Assembly: GCA_012512545.1 (NCBI GenBank)
Contig: JAAZDZ010000379.1
Location: 1 to 7,143 of the forward strand
Direction of reading: 5' to 3'
DNA: 7,143 bases
Source: Alcaligenaceae bacterium
Lineage (GTDB): Bacteria; Pseudomonadota; Gammaproteobacteria; Burkholderiales; Burkholderiaceae_B
This document shows, piece after piece, positions 1 through 6,187 of the stretch. The notes below the pieces were generated by a model. That model was not told where the DNA came from, made no database searches, and saw nothing but the letters and a program-made list of their open reading frames with translations. Numbering within the stretch: the first letter of the stretch is position 1; the number at the start of each line of letters is the position of its first letter. Both the position numbers and the translations under genes were made by a program.

Positions 1-253
1 CACCGACAATGGCCCGGGTTTTGAGCCGCAGGTGGCTGACCGCGTTTTTGAGCCCTATGTGACGACCAAGGCGACAGGAACCGGCCTGGGTCTTGCTATA
101 GTGAAGAAGATTGTGGAAGAGCATGGCGGCAGTATCGACCTTGCCAACCGCCGCGAAGGCGGTGCGCGTGTATCCTTGCTGTTGACACGCTTGGCCGGCA
201 AGGGCGCATCTCTGGACGAAGCCGTTCAGGCAAACGATAATGAGCAAAAATAG
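1..253 (+). CDS. ntrY: NtrY-like sensor histidine kinase, C-terminal fragment
   Basis: This is the 3' end of a membrane-type sensor histidine kinase gene; the rest lies outside the window, and the reading frame enters at base 2. The visible 83 residues or so are the second half of a HATPase_c domain. They show the G1 box (DNGPGF, bases 5-22), the F box (FEPYVTTK) and the G2 box ([11 protein letters not shown]), which form the ATP lid and nucleotide pocket. The [26 protein letters not shown] wording is typical of NtrY, the kinase of the NtrYX system linked to nitrogen and redox/respiratory control. After the domain comes a short charged tail ending at the TAG at 251-253. The next gene is the cognate-looking regulator 14 bases downstream on the same strand, so the two are probably co-transcribed and translated together. 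The kinase call is firm; the NtrY assignment rests on these motifs and the neighbour. The sensor, HAMP/PAS and phosphoacceptor His regions are not visible. Confidence 0.88.
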   Translation, partial: TDNGPGFEPQVADRVFEPYVTTKATGTGLGLAIVKKIVEEHGGSIDLANRREGGARVSLLLTRLAGKGASLDEAVQANDNEQK

Positions 254-267
254 TTAGGTGAGGCTTT

Positions 268-987
268 ATGGCCAGAATTCTGGTTGTTGACGACGAAATT
301 GGAATTCGCGAACTCTTGTCCGAAATCCTCTATGACGAAGGTCATACGGTGGAACTCGCGGAAAACGCCGCGCAAGCGCGCGCGGCCCGTCAGAGCTTTC
401 ACCCCGATCTTGTCCTGCTGGATATCTGGATGCCTGATACCGATGGCGTCAGTCTGCTGAAGGAATGGGCCGCGCAAGGGTTGTTGAACATGCCAGTTAT
501 CATGATGAGCGGGCATGCCACCGTCGATACTGCGGTGGAAGCCACCCGCATCGGGGCCGCCGATTTCCTCGAAAAACCCATTACGCTGCAGAAGCTGCTG
601 AACACGATCGCTACGGCATTGGCCAAGCCTGCCGTGGCGGGCGCGCCCGCATCGGCAGGCAGCGAAGCGCCCCGCGGTGCGCGGGCGCATCAGGCCGCGC
701 CTGCAGCGGCGCCCGCTTCGCACTCCGCAGCTGATGAAACCGATGCATCCGCCGCGGATGAAAACGTCTCTCCCCTCAGTGTGATCTCTCTCGATCAGCC
801 GCTGCGCGAAGCCCGCGATGAATTCGAACGCATTTATTTTGAATATCATCTGGGCCGCGAAAACCACAGCATGACGCGGGTGTCTGAACGCACCGGGCTG
901 GAACGCACCCATTTGTATCGCAAGCTCAAGCAGCTTGGCATCGACGCTTCGCGCCGCCGCAGCCTGGCGGCTTCGTCGTCTTCCTGA
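268..987 (+). CDS. ntrX: NtrX-like response regulator, receiver plus Fis-type HTH, no AAA+ domain
   Basis: A 239-residue response regulator and the likely phosphorylation target of the upstream kinase. Residues 1-120 form a receiver: acidic pair D8/D9, phosphoacceptor D52 (in LLDIWMPDTDG), S81 in MMSGHAT and K103 in LEKP. Residues of about 120-170 are an Ala/Pro-rich flexible linker. Residues of about 178-225 are a Fis-family DNA-binding domain whose helix-turn-helix (about 197-222) ends in ERTHLYRKLKQLGI, closely resembling the C-terminus of NtrX. The usual NtrX of about 450 residues has a sigma-54-interacting AAA+ ATPase between these parts; here it is absent (no GAFTGA and no Walker motifs). 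The protein therefore should not activate sigma-54 RNA polymerase and probably acts as a direct DNA-binding activator or repressor. In layout it resembles RegA/PrrA, which is an alternative label. The ATG start has a good Shine-Dalgarno (AGGTGAGG, about 256-263). Confidence 0.85.
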   Translation: MARILVVDDEIGIRELLSEILYDEGHTVELAENAAQARAARQSFHPDLVLLDIWMPDTDGVSLLKEWAAQGLLNMPVIMMSGHATVDTAVEATRIGAADFLEKPITLQKLLNTIATALAKPAVAGAPASAGSEAPRGARAHQAAPAAAPASHSAADETDASAADENVSPLSVISLDQPLREARDEFERIYFEYHLGRENHSMTRVSERTGLERTHLYRKLKQLGIDASRRRSLAASSSS

Positions 988-1015
988 TTCCTTACGGTGC
1001 GGCAGGCCGCCCAGG

Positions 1016-1045
1016 GCAAAACGTCGGCATTGGCCGACGCTTTGC
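1016..1045. terminator. Bidirectional intrinsic terminator hairpin
   Basis: A perfect 7-bp stem, CGTCGGC (1022-1028) and GCCGACG (1033-1039), closes on an ATTG tetraloop. The stem extends across one A-C mismatch by GCAAA (1016-1020) pairing with TTTGC (1041-1045). T-containing flanks on both strands (CTTTGCTTTC on plus; TTTTGC on minus) fit a two-way terminator. It lies 28 bases after the response regulator stop and 11 bases from the stop of the convergent methyltransferase gene, exactly where such an element is expected. The U-tract is not uninterrupted, so termination efficiency is uncertain. Confidence 0.7.
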
Positions 1046-1056
1046 TTTCAGGGCTT

Positions 1057-2013
1057 TCATGCGTCGGTGTTGTCGTCGCCTTCCGGGCGCGGCCTGACCG
1101 TCGGGCCGCCGGTTGCCGGGTTGTGGCCGATCGAAGCGATTGAAATCCGCGTTTCGCCGCGTGGCCCGCGCGTTGTGGCACCTCGCCAGGCGTGGCCGTA
1201 AGCGACTTCCAGGCTGAGCTTGATAGTCCCGTCCATGCCGCGCTGCGATTCGAGCGCATCCAGCAACCGTTGTCGCCATGCGCGGCCAGCCAGGCCGGGA
1301 CGCCGCTCGGGATTGGGGTTGCCGCCCAGCAGGTGGACGTCTGCAAGCAGCTTGTTGGCGCTGCGGTAGGTCAGCGTAATAATTTCCTGATCCATGACCG
1401 GGTCGGAAAAACCCAGCTGGACCAGCATGTCGCCGAAATCGTGCATGTCCACGTAGGGCGGTGTGGCCGTTTCCAGACCGGCTTGCTGCACGGCAGCGCG
1501 AAGCTCGGCAAACGAGCCTGGCCCCAGGCTGGAAAACATGGCCAGGGCGCCAGGCTTGAGAACGCGGCGCCACTCTGCCAGCACATCATGGGGCGCCGGG
1601 TGCCAGTGCAGGGCCATGTTGGACCACACGAGATCGTGGCTTTCAGGCGGCAGCTGCGTGGCGGCCATGTCGGCTTCGATGAACTCCACCGGCAGCATGG
1701 GCTTGTTGCGCAACCTTTGCCAGAGACCCGGCCTGGATTGAAAACGCTGTCTGGCGACGTTCAGCAGGGCGGGGCTGGTGTCAAGACCCGTGTATTCCAT
1801 ATCGGGATAATGCACCCGCAAAGGCTCGATGGCATGGCCCGCGCCACAGCCGACATCCAGCAGCTTGCCCGGTTTGACCCGTATGTAGCCCAGACGGTGC
1901 AGCATGCGGGTGGTGATTTCACCATAAAGGAATTGGGCGTCATCCAGGGGCGCGCGCCGGTCGAACTGCTGGCGCACATGCTGGGCGTTGATGGAAAGAA
2001 ATGACTGTGACAT
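1057..2013 (-). CDS. bioC: BioC-like malonyl-ACP O-methyltransferase (SAM-dependent)
   Basis: A 318-residue class I SAM-dependent methyltransferase. The SAM-binding motif I is LLDVGCGAGH (51-60), followed by an acidic strand-2 end (YTGLDTS, 74-80), the EADM segment (113-116) and motif IV-like DLVWSNMALHWHP (127-139). The N-terminal pattern QHVRQQFDRRA, the WSNMALHW segment and the late VAYGHAW (270-276) match BioC, which methylates the malonyl-ACP free carboxylate so that fatty acid synthesis can build the pimeloyl chain of biotin. BioC of E. coli is about 250 residues; here there is extra sequence, including a Pro/Gly/Arg-rich tail of roughly 40 residues after VAYGHAW. The gene is divergent from comF, an arrangement I recall from Burkholderiales, and no other biotin gene is present. 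The ATG at 2013 is the only convincing start although its Shine-Dalgarno is weak. A different methyltransferase specificity cannot be excluded. Confidence 0.75.
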   Translation of the reverse strand: MSQSFLSINAQHVRQQFDRRAPLDDAQFLYGEITTRMLHRLGYIRVKPGKLLDVGCGAGHAIEPLRVHYPDMEYTGLDTSPALLNVARQRFQSRPGLWQRLRNKPMLPVEFIEADMAATQLPPESHDLVWSNMALHWHPAPHDVLAEWRRVLKPGALAMFSSLGPGSFAELRAAVQQAGLETATPPYVDMHDFGDMLVQLGFSDPVMDQEIITLTYRSANKLLADVHLLGGNPNPERRPGLAGRAWRQRLLDALESQRGMDGTIKLSLEVAYGHAWRGATTRGPRGETRISIASIGHNPATGGPTVRPRPEGDDNTDA

Positions 2014-2089
2014 CTGCGTGAACTGACACTGGGCGGGCGCGGAGCCTTTGTGTTTAGATCAGGAGGCTTTGTGACGGGAATTCTTCATT
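2014..2089. other. Divergent bioC/comF intergenic region
   Basis: These 76 bases must carry the promoters of the two divergent genes, unless the promoters lie inside the genes. I see no sigma-70 -35/-10 pair good enough to call on either strand. The notable element is the AGGAGG at 2061-2066, a textbook Shine-Dalgarno spaced for a GTG at 2071 rather than for the comF ATG at 2090. Confidence 0.5.
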
Positions 2090-2860
2090 ATGGCTTATCT
2101 GACGACGCTACGCGAATTTCAGACCCGCCTGCTTTCACTGAGAGACAGTCTGCCAATGGATTGCCTGCTGTGCCGGACGCGGACGCCCGGCGGTTTGTGC
2201 CGCCATTGCAGGCACGCCATCTGCGCTTCCATGCTGAAGGCGGATGGCCGTTGCGCGCGGTGTGATGTCTTGCTGGTTCCGGGCGCTGTCCATTGCTCCG
2301 ACTGCCGCGTTTTAACGCCCGCGCTGGAACGGGTGGTCGCGGCTTTTGATTATGCCTGGCCTGGCGAACTGCTGATTCAGCGCCTCAAGCTGCGCGGGCA
2401 GTTTTCCTGCGTGCCGGTGCTGGCGGGCCTGCTGGCGGCGCGCTGCCATGCGTTGCGCGCCCAGGCTGACGCGCCGCCGCTTTGGTGCGGGAACAGCGCA
2501 TGGGTTACAGCGGTTCCTGCCAGCCGCAGCGCCTTGGCGGCAAGGGGTTACAACCCGGCGGGCGAGGTGGCGCGCGCGCTGGCCCGTCGCCTTGCTCTGG
2601 AATGGCGCCCCGACCTGTTGCAGCGCGCCCATGAAAGAGCCGGGCAGAAAGGCTTGAACCGTCAGGCCCGGCGGCGGGCCGTGCAAGGTCTTTATCGGTG
2701 CCCGGTGACGGGTGTGGCGGGCAAGGACATCCTGGTGGTGGATGATGTCATGACCACCGGCAGCACTTTGAGCGCCATTGCTGATGTGCTGAAGGACCAG
2801 GGGGCTGCAAAAGTCTGGGGAGCGGTTCTGGCGCGCACCCCGCAACGTGACACTGGATGA
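2090..2860 (+). CDS. comF: ComF family protein (zinc-ribbon phosphoribosyltransferase fold)
   Basis: A 256-residue ComF/GntX-type protein associated with DNA uptake and competence or handling of imported DNA; its biochemical role is poorly defined in the family. The N-terminus holds a double zinc ribbon with cysteines C25/C28, C37/C40 and C55/C58, C69/C72. The rest is a type I phosphoribosyltransferase fold with VPASRSALAARGYNPAGEVARAL (about 142-165, the family RGFNQA region) and the PRPP-binding loop ILVVDDVMTTGSTL (214-227). It is cytoplasmic, with no signal peptide or membrane segment. The ATG at 2090 is the first start after an in-frame stop at 2072-2074 but lacks a well-placed Shine-Dalgarno. 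A strong AGGAGG at 2061-2066 is about 23 bases upstream and better placed for an out-of-frame GTG at 2071. An internal ATG at 2156, just before the first zinc cysteines, is an alternative start. The family call is secure; only the start is uncertain. Confidence 0.9.
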   Translation: MAYLTTLREFQTRLLSLRDSLPMDCLLCRTRTPGGLCRHCRHAICASMLKADGRCARCDVLLVPGAVHCSDCRVLTPALERVVAAFDYAWPGELLIQRLKLRGQFSCVPVLAGLLAARCHALRAQADAPPLWCGNSAWVTAVPASRSALAARGYNPAGEVARALARRLALEWRPDLLQRAHERAGQKGLNRQARRRAVQGLYRCPVTGVAGKDILVVDDVMTTGSTLSAIADVLKDQGAAKVWGAVLARTPQRDTG

Positions 2861-2870
2861 TAGTAGTTAC

Positions 2871-2880
2871 CCGTATACGG
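2871..2880. repeat. Perfect 10-bp palindrome, possible accessory operator
   Basis: CCGTATACGG reads the same on both strands. It starts 10 bases after the comF stop and overlaps the left end of the larger inverted repeat at 2877-2906 by four bases. It could be a second binding site for the regulator of the downstream operon or simply chance. With five base pairs and no T-tract it is not a credible terminator for comF. Confidence 0.35.
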
Positions 2881-2906
2881 TACTAATTGGTTTGACTTGG
2901 TACCGT
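2877..2906. promoter_or_regulatory. Inverted-repeat operator candidate over the -35 box
   Basis: A 30-bp imperfect inverted repeat has perfect 7-bp outer arms, ACGGTAC (2877-2883) and GTACCGT (2900-2906), plus three further matching pairs inward, giving 10 of 15 possible pairs. It covers the -35 box of the promoter for the acyl-CoA ligase operon, the standard geometry for a repressor that blocks RNA polymerase. TetR-family dimers bind palindromes of about this size, and a TetR gene lies at the other end of the cluster, so that protein is the natural candidate. I see no copy of the arms upstream of the tetR gene itself. Confidence 0.55.
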
Positions 2907-2921
2907 GATTGCTCTTATTCT
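2892..2921 (+). promoter_or_regulatory. Sigma-70 promoter of the ligase-thiolase-OB-fold operon
   Basis: A -35 box TTGACT (2892-2897, five of six matching TTGACA) is followed 18 bp later by a -10 box TATTCT (2916-2921, four of six matching TATAAT). The predicted transcription start is near 2928, giving a leader of about 28 bases before the ATG at 2956. The sequence is locally more AT-rich than the surrounding coding DNA. This placement argues against translation starting at the upstream GTG at 2905, which would lie inside the promoter. Confidence 0.6.
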
Positions 2922-2955
2922 GGCCTCTCAATCAGTTGGACGAGAGAACAGAATC

Positions 2956-4518
2956 ATGCAGGAAAGCGGGAACCCGGTGCATGCCGGGATAACGGTCGCC
3001 GAACTAGTTGTCAGGGCGTTGATGCAACCGGCACAGCATGTGGCCATAACATCGGGAGATGAGCAGCTGACATACGGCCAGCTGCGCGACAAGTGCTGGC
3101 AGGTGGTGCGCGCGCTGCAGCAGGCGGGCTTGAGCAAGGGCGATACGGCCGCACTGCTGTTTGGCAACCGCCTGGAGGCCGTCGTGGCCATTCTTGCCGT
3201 GCAGTTGCTGGGCTTGAAATATCTTTCATTGCATCCCCTGGCATCGCTGGCAGACCATCGCTTCGTGCTGGAGGATGCGGGGGTCAAAGCTTTGTTCGTG
3301 GATAACAGCCGCTACGCGCAGCGGGCGGAGGAGCTGGCATCCAGCGCCGCCATCGTGCTGAGCCTGTACGACACGCCCGACACCCCCGGGCTGATGAGCA
3401 CCGCCGCGTCCTGCGATACCCGCCCCATGCCGGTGTCGGACAATCCCCAAGAAGTATTCCGGCTTGCCTACACAGGAGGCACGACGGGACGCTCAAAAGG
3501 TATACGGCATACCCACCGCACGACGATCACCATGATTATGCAGATGCTGGCCACCTATGAATGGCCTGCGACGCCGCGTTACCTGGTGACTACCCCGATT
3601 TCCCATGCGGCGGGCAGCCTGCTGCTGCCAACCTTCCTCAAGGGCGGCACGGTTGTCCTGATGGAAAAATATGACGCCGCAGCTTTCTGCCGCCTGGTGG
3701 AACAACACCACATCAATCTGACCTTTATGGTGCCTACCCAGATATACGGTCTGCTGGAATCCCCGGCTGTGAGTCAGCACGATTTGTCGTCGCTTGCTCT
3801 GGTGCTGTATGGCGCGGCGCCGATTGCGCCGGTCAAGCTGGCGCAGGCCATTGAAACCATCGGGCCGGTCTTTGGCCAGTTGTATGGCCAGGCGGAAGCC
3901 CCCATGACGATTGCCTATTTGTCCCGCAAGGACCACGATCTCGACCGGCCGCATTTGCTGGCTTCGTGTGGACGGCCGATACCCGGCACGCGGCTGGGTC
4001 TGTTTGATGACCAGATGCAGCCGGTTCCCGTTGGCGAAGTGGGTGAAATCTGCGTGCGCGGCCCCCTGCTCATGGAAGGCTATCTGAACCGGCCGGAAGA
4101 AACGGAAAAAGTCTTCGCGGGCGGCTGGCTGCATACCGGCGACATGGCCCGCATGGATGAAGAAGGTTATCTGTATCTGGTGGACCGCGCCAAAGACATG
4201 ATTATCTCTGGCGGTTTCAACGTTTACCCCAGCGAGGTCGAAGCCTGCCTGGCACAACATCCACAAGTGGCCATGTGCGCTGTGATCGGGGTGCCCGATG
4301 AAAAATGGGGGGAAAAAGTCACCGCCATCGTGGTACCCAAGGAGGGCGAGCCCTGCACCGAGCAGGCGCTGATTGAACACGTCATGCAGCACAAGGGCGC
4401 GGTTGACACCCCCAAACAGGTGATTTTCACAGAGGAGTTGCCCCTGACAGCGCTGGGCAAGATAGATAAAAAGACTTTAAGACAGCAGTTCTGGCAAACC
4501 GATAATCGTCAGATTTAA
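2956..4518 (+). CDS. AMP-forming acyl-CoA synthetase (ANL superfamily)
   Basis: A 520-residue ligase that would activate a carboxylic acid through an acyl-adenylate to its CoA thioester using ATP. Motifs in order: P-loop TGGTTGRSKG (173-182), A5-type YGQAE (310-314), TGD (394-396), hinge region DRAKDMIISGGFNVYP (410-425) and the C-terminal PLTALGK containing catalytic K502. Length and motifs are normal for FadD-like or aromatic acid-CoA ligases. The usual Thr/Ser before Glu in YGxTE is Ala here, which is uncommon but tolerated. It is cytoplasmic, with no signal peptide or transmembrane segment. The ATG at 2956 is chosen over the GTG at 2905 because the latter lies within the promoter; a modest GAGAG (2942-2946) serves as Shine-Dalgarno. 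It is first in an operon with a thiolase-like protein and an OB-fold protein, so its product probably feeds or accompanies C-C bond chemistry. The substrate (fatty, aromatic, alicyclic or steroid side-chain acid) cannot be told. Confidence 0.88.
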   Translation: MQESGNPVHAGITVAELVVRALMQPAQHVAITSGDEQLTYGQLRDKCWQVVRALQQAGLSKGDTAALLFGNRLEAVVAILAVQLLGLKYLSLHPLASLADHRFVLEDAGVKALFVDNSRYAQRAEELASSAAIVLSLYDTPDTPGLMSTAASCDTRPMPVSDNPQEVFRLAYTGGTTGRSKGIRHTHRTTITMIMQMLATYEWPATPRYLVTTPISHAAGSLLLPTFLKGGTVVLMEKYDAAAFCRLVEQHHINLTFMVPTQIYGLLESPAVSQHDLSSLALVLYGAAPIAPVKLAQAIETIGPVFGQLYGQAEAPMTIAYLSRKDHDLDRPHLLASCGRPIPGTRLGLFDDQMQPVPVGEVGEICVRGPLLMEGYLNRPEETEKVFAGGWLHTGDMARMDEEGYLYLVDRAKDMIISGGFNVYPSEVEACLAQHPQVAMCAVIGVPDEKWGEKVTAIVVPKEGEPCTEQALIEHVMQHKGAVDTPKQVIFTEELPLTALGKIDKKTLRQQFWQTDNRQI

Positions 4519-4554
4519 TGGTCCCGGTGTTTTTTGGTTAACTGAGGGTAGATC

Positions 4555-5724
4555 GTGAGCTTGAAAGGGAAAGCATATATTGTTGGCGCTTATGAACATC
4601 CCACGCGCTTCGCACCGGATAAGTCCGTTACGCAATTGCATGCGGAATGCGCTTTGGGCGCCTTGCGGGATGCGGGTCTGAGTACGCGGGATGTCGATGG
4701 CTATTTCTGCGCAGGCGATGCGCCGGGTGGCAGCCCGCTGTCCATGGTGGAATACCTCAATCTGAACCTGAAGTGGGTGGATGGTTCGGAACTGGGCGGG
4801 TGTTCCTACATGGTGCTGCTCAGGCATGCCGCTCTGGCCATTGCCCAGGGCAAGTGCTCGGTGGCGCTCATTACCCTGGCGGGGCGCCCCAAAAGCATGG
4901 GAATGGCCACAGGAACTGCCGTGCGCAGCCTGGGGCCGGAGCGCCCTGAAACAGCGTGGGATCTTCCCTACAAGCCTGTCATCACCGGCATCTACGGCAT
5001 GCTGGCGCACCGCCACATGTACGAGTTCGGCACGACCCCTGCTCACCTGGCTGCAGTCAAGGTGGCGGCTTCCACCCACGCCCAGTACAACGAGAACGCC
5101 GTGTTGCGCAATGTGGTGACGGTGGACGACGTGTTGGCTTCGCCTATGATTTCCAGCCCTCTGCGCCGCCTGGACTGCTGCGTGATATCGGATGGTGGTG
5201 GAGCGCTGGTGGTCACCAGTGCGGAAGTCGCCCGCAAGCTGAACCGCCCGCGGGTCACCATACGGGGTACGGGGGAAACCATCAACACCAGCAACGGTGG
5301 ATATTTTGATGCCACCAGAACGGGGGCTGCGGTATCAGGCCCGATGGCTTTTGCAGAAGCGGGAGTGGACGTAAAAGACATCAAATACGCCTCTATCTAC
5401 GACAATTTCACCATCATGGTGCTGATGCAGCTGGAAGATCTAGGCTTCTGCAAGAAAGGGCAGGCCGGGCCTTTTGTCGCGGAGGGCAATCTCATTTCCG
5501 GCCAGGGAAGCCTGCCCTTCAATACCGATGGGGGAGGCCTGTGCAACAACCACCCCTCGAACCGGGGTGGCATGACCAAGCTGATCGAGGCGGTGCGCCA
5601 ACTGCGTGGCGAGGCCCACCCCAGTGTGCAGGTGCCCGATTGTGATCTGGCCATGGCATCCGGGCCAGGCTTGGTGCAGGGCGTGGGCCATGCGCATTCC
5701 ACCATCATTCTTGAACGAGAGTAG
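4555..5724 (+). CDS. SCP2-type thiolase-like protein (non-canonical; possible retro-aldolase or acyltransferase)
   Basis: A 389-residue thiolase-fold protein of the lipid-transfer/SCP-x branch. Recognisable pieces are the N-terminal IVGAYEHPTR, the dimer/nucleophile region SELGGCSYM (78-86), LDCCVISDGGGALVV (206-220), SIYDNFTIMVLMQLEDLGFC (280-299), NTDGGGLCNNHP (323-334) and ASGPGLVQGVGHAHST (368-383). Aligned by eye with biosynthetic thiolase, the nucleophilic Cys position is Gly82 with Cys83 next to it, and the second catalytic Cys (CxGGG motif) is Ala368. H333 keeps the place of the GHP histidine. This is unlike a normal thiolase but fits the divergent group that works with DUF35 OB-fold partners, such as the steroid side-chain aldolase Ltp2 with ChsH2. 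The GTG start at 4555 has GAGGG six bases upstream. The ligase gene ends 36 bases before it and the OB-fold gene begins 10 bases after it, so it is mid-operon. Whether it does thiolysis, condensation or retro-aldol cleavage is open. Confidence 0.85.
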   Translation: MSLKGKAYIVGAYEHPTRFAPDKSVTQLHAECALGALRDAGLSTRDVDGYFCAGDAPGGSPLSMVEYLNLNLKWVDGSELGGCSYMVLLRHAALAIAQGKCSVALITLAGRPKSMGMATGTAVRSLGPERPETAWDLPYKPVITGIYGMLAHRHMYEFGTTPAHLAAVKVAASTHAQYNENAVLRNVVTVDDVLASPMISSPLRRLDCCVISDGGGALVVTSAEVARKLNRPRVTIRGTGETINTSNGGYFDATRTGAAVSGPMAFAEAGVDVKDIKYASIYDNFTIMVLMQLEDLGFCKKGQAGPFVAEGNLISGQGSLPFNTDGGGLCNNHPSNRGGMTKLIEAVRQLRGEAHPSVQVPDCDLAMASGPGLVQGVGHAHSTIILERE

Positions 5725-5734
5725 CGGACGATTT

Positions 5735-6133
5735 ATGGCAACCCCCGATTATCAACAAAGCCCTTTTGTTCAAGCCTACCCGGAGACCAGCGAGTTCTGG
5801 GCAGCTGCAGCAGAGGGAAAGTTTCTGCTCAAAAGCTGCAAGGCTTGCGCAAAGGCACATTGGTATCCGCGCGTCGTGTGCCCCCTTTGCGGCAGCGACG
5901 ATACGCACTGGATAGAAACCAGCGGGCGGGGCACGATTTATTCCTACAGCGTGCTGGAACGCGCCGACCCTTCCTATGTGCTGGTTTATGTGCGTCTGGA
6001 CGACGGCCCCATTCTCATCAGCAACCTGCTGAAAGCACAGCCTGACGCCATTCAAATCGGAGCGGCAGTGCAGGCGCGCCTGATGCCAGTCGAAGATGGC
6101 CGCAGCATGCCCTTCTTTGAGCTTGCCGACTGA
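5735..6133 (+). CDS. DUF35-type zinc-ribbon OB-fold protein, thiolase partner
   Basis: A 132-residue protein with an N-terminal helix (FWAAAAEGKFLLKSC), a rubredoxin-like zinc ribbon with C35/C38 and C49/C52 (KSCKACAK... VVCPLCGS), and an OB-fold from about 60 to 130 (RGTIYSYSVLERAD, VLVYVRLDDGPILISNLL). This is the standard DUF35 layout. In known cases these proteins bind acyl-CoA and form obligate complexes with thiolase-like enzymes, for example ChsH2 with Ltp2, PhlB in PhlACB and the archaeal acetoacetyl-CoA thiolase complex. The gene starts 10 bases after the thiolase stop, which strongly suggests the two products form a complex. The ATG at 5735 is chosen over upstream in-frame starts inside the thiolase gene because it gives the normal family N-terminus; its Shine-Dalgarno is weak, so translational coupling is likely. 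Confidence 0.88.
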   Translation: MATPDYQQSPFVQAYPETSEFWAAAAEGKFLLKSCKACAKAHWYPRVVCPLCGSDDTHWIETSGRGTIYSYSVLERADPSYVLVYVRLDDGPILISNLLKAQPDAIQIGAAVQARLMPVEDGRSMPFFELAD

Positions 6134-6187
6134 GCGCCTGGTTCTTACCGGCGGCTTCCAGAAAAGTCGCCGCGATGCGATGGCAGG
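6134..6187. other. Convergent intergenic gap, no clear terminator
   Basis: These 54 bases separate the stops of the OB-fold gene (plus) and the TetR gene (minus). A 5-bp GCGGC/GCCGC inverted repeat with a 13-base loop is present but has no T-tract on either strand, so I do not call a terminator. Confidence 0.4.

Noticed and set aside
226..912. Minus-strand open frame (228 codons) opposite the response regulator
   Set aside because: It is the shadow of a receiver-HTH gene with all catalytic residues in place; the translation is unstructured and Arg/Gly-rich.
1192..2004. Plus-strand open frame (270 codons) opposite the methyltransferase gene
   Set aside because: The minus-strand frame carries clear SAM-binding and BioC motifs; the plus-strand translation shows no family features.
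2905..2955. Upstream GTG start adding 17 residues to the acyl-CoA ligase
   Set aside because: The GTG lies between the -35 and -10 boxes, before the predicted transcription start, and the extra residues are not typical of the family.
3493..4392. Long minus-strand open frame (299 codons) inside the acyl-CoA ligase gene
   Set aside because: It is antisense to a gene with a full set of ligase motifs, and its translation has no recognisable domain; it is a by-product of GC-rich codon use.
4498..4540. T-run (4530-4535) after the ligase gene as a possible terminator
   Set aside because: No convincing GC-rich stem precedes it; only a 4-bp ACCG/CGGT pairing with a long loop was found, and the thiolase gene follows closely in the same direction.
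4477..5079. Minus-strand open frame (200 codons) across the ligase/thiolase junction
   Set aside because: It spans two well-supported plus-strand genes and has no recognisable domain.
6150..6175. GCGGC/GCCGC inverted repeat between the OB-fold and TetR genes as a terminator
   Set aside because: A five-pair stem, a 13-base loop and no T-tract on either strand.
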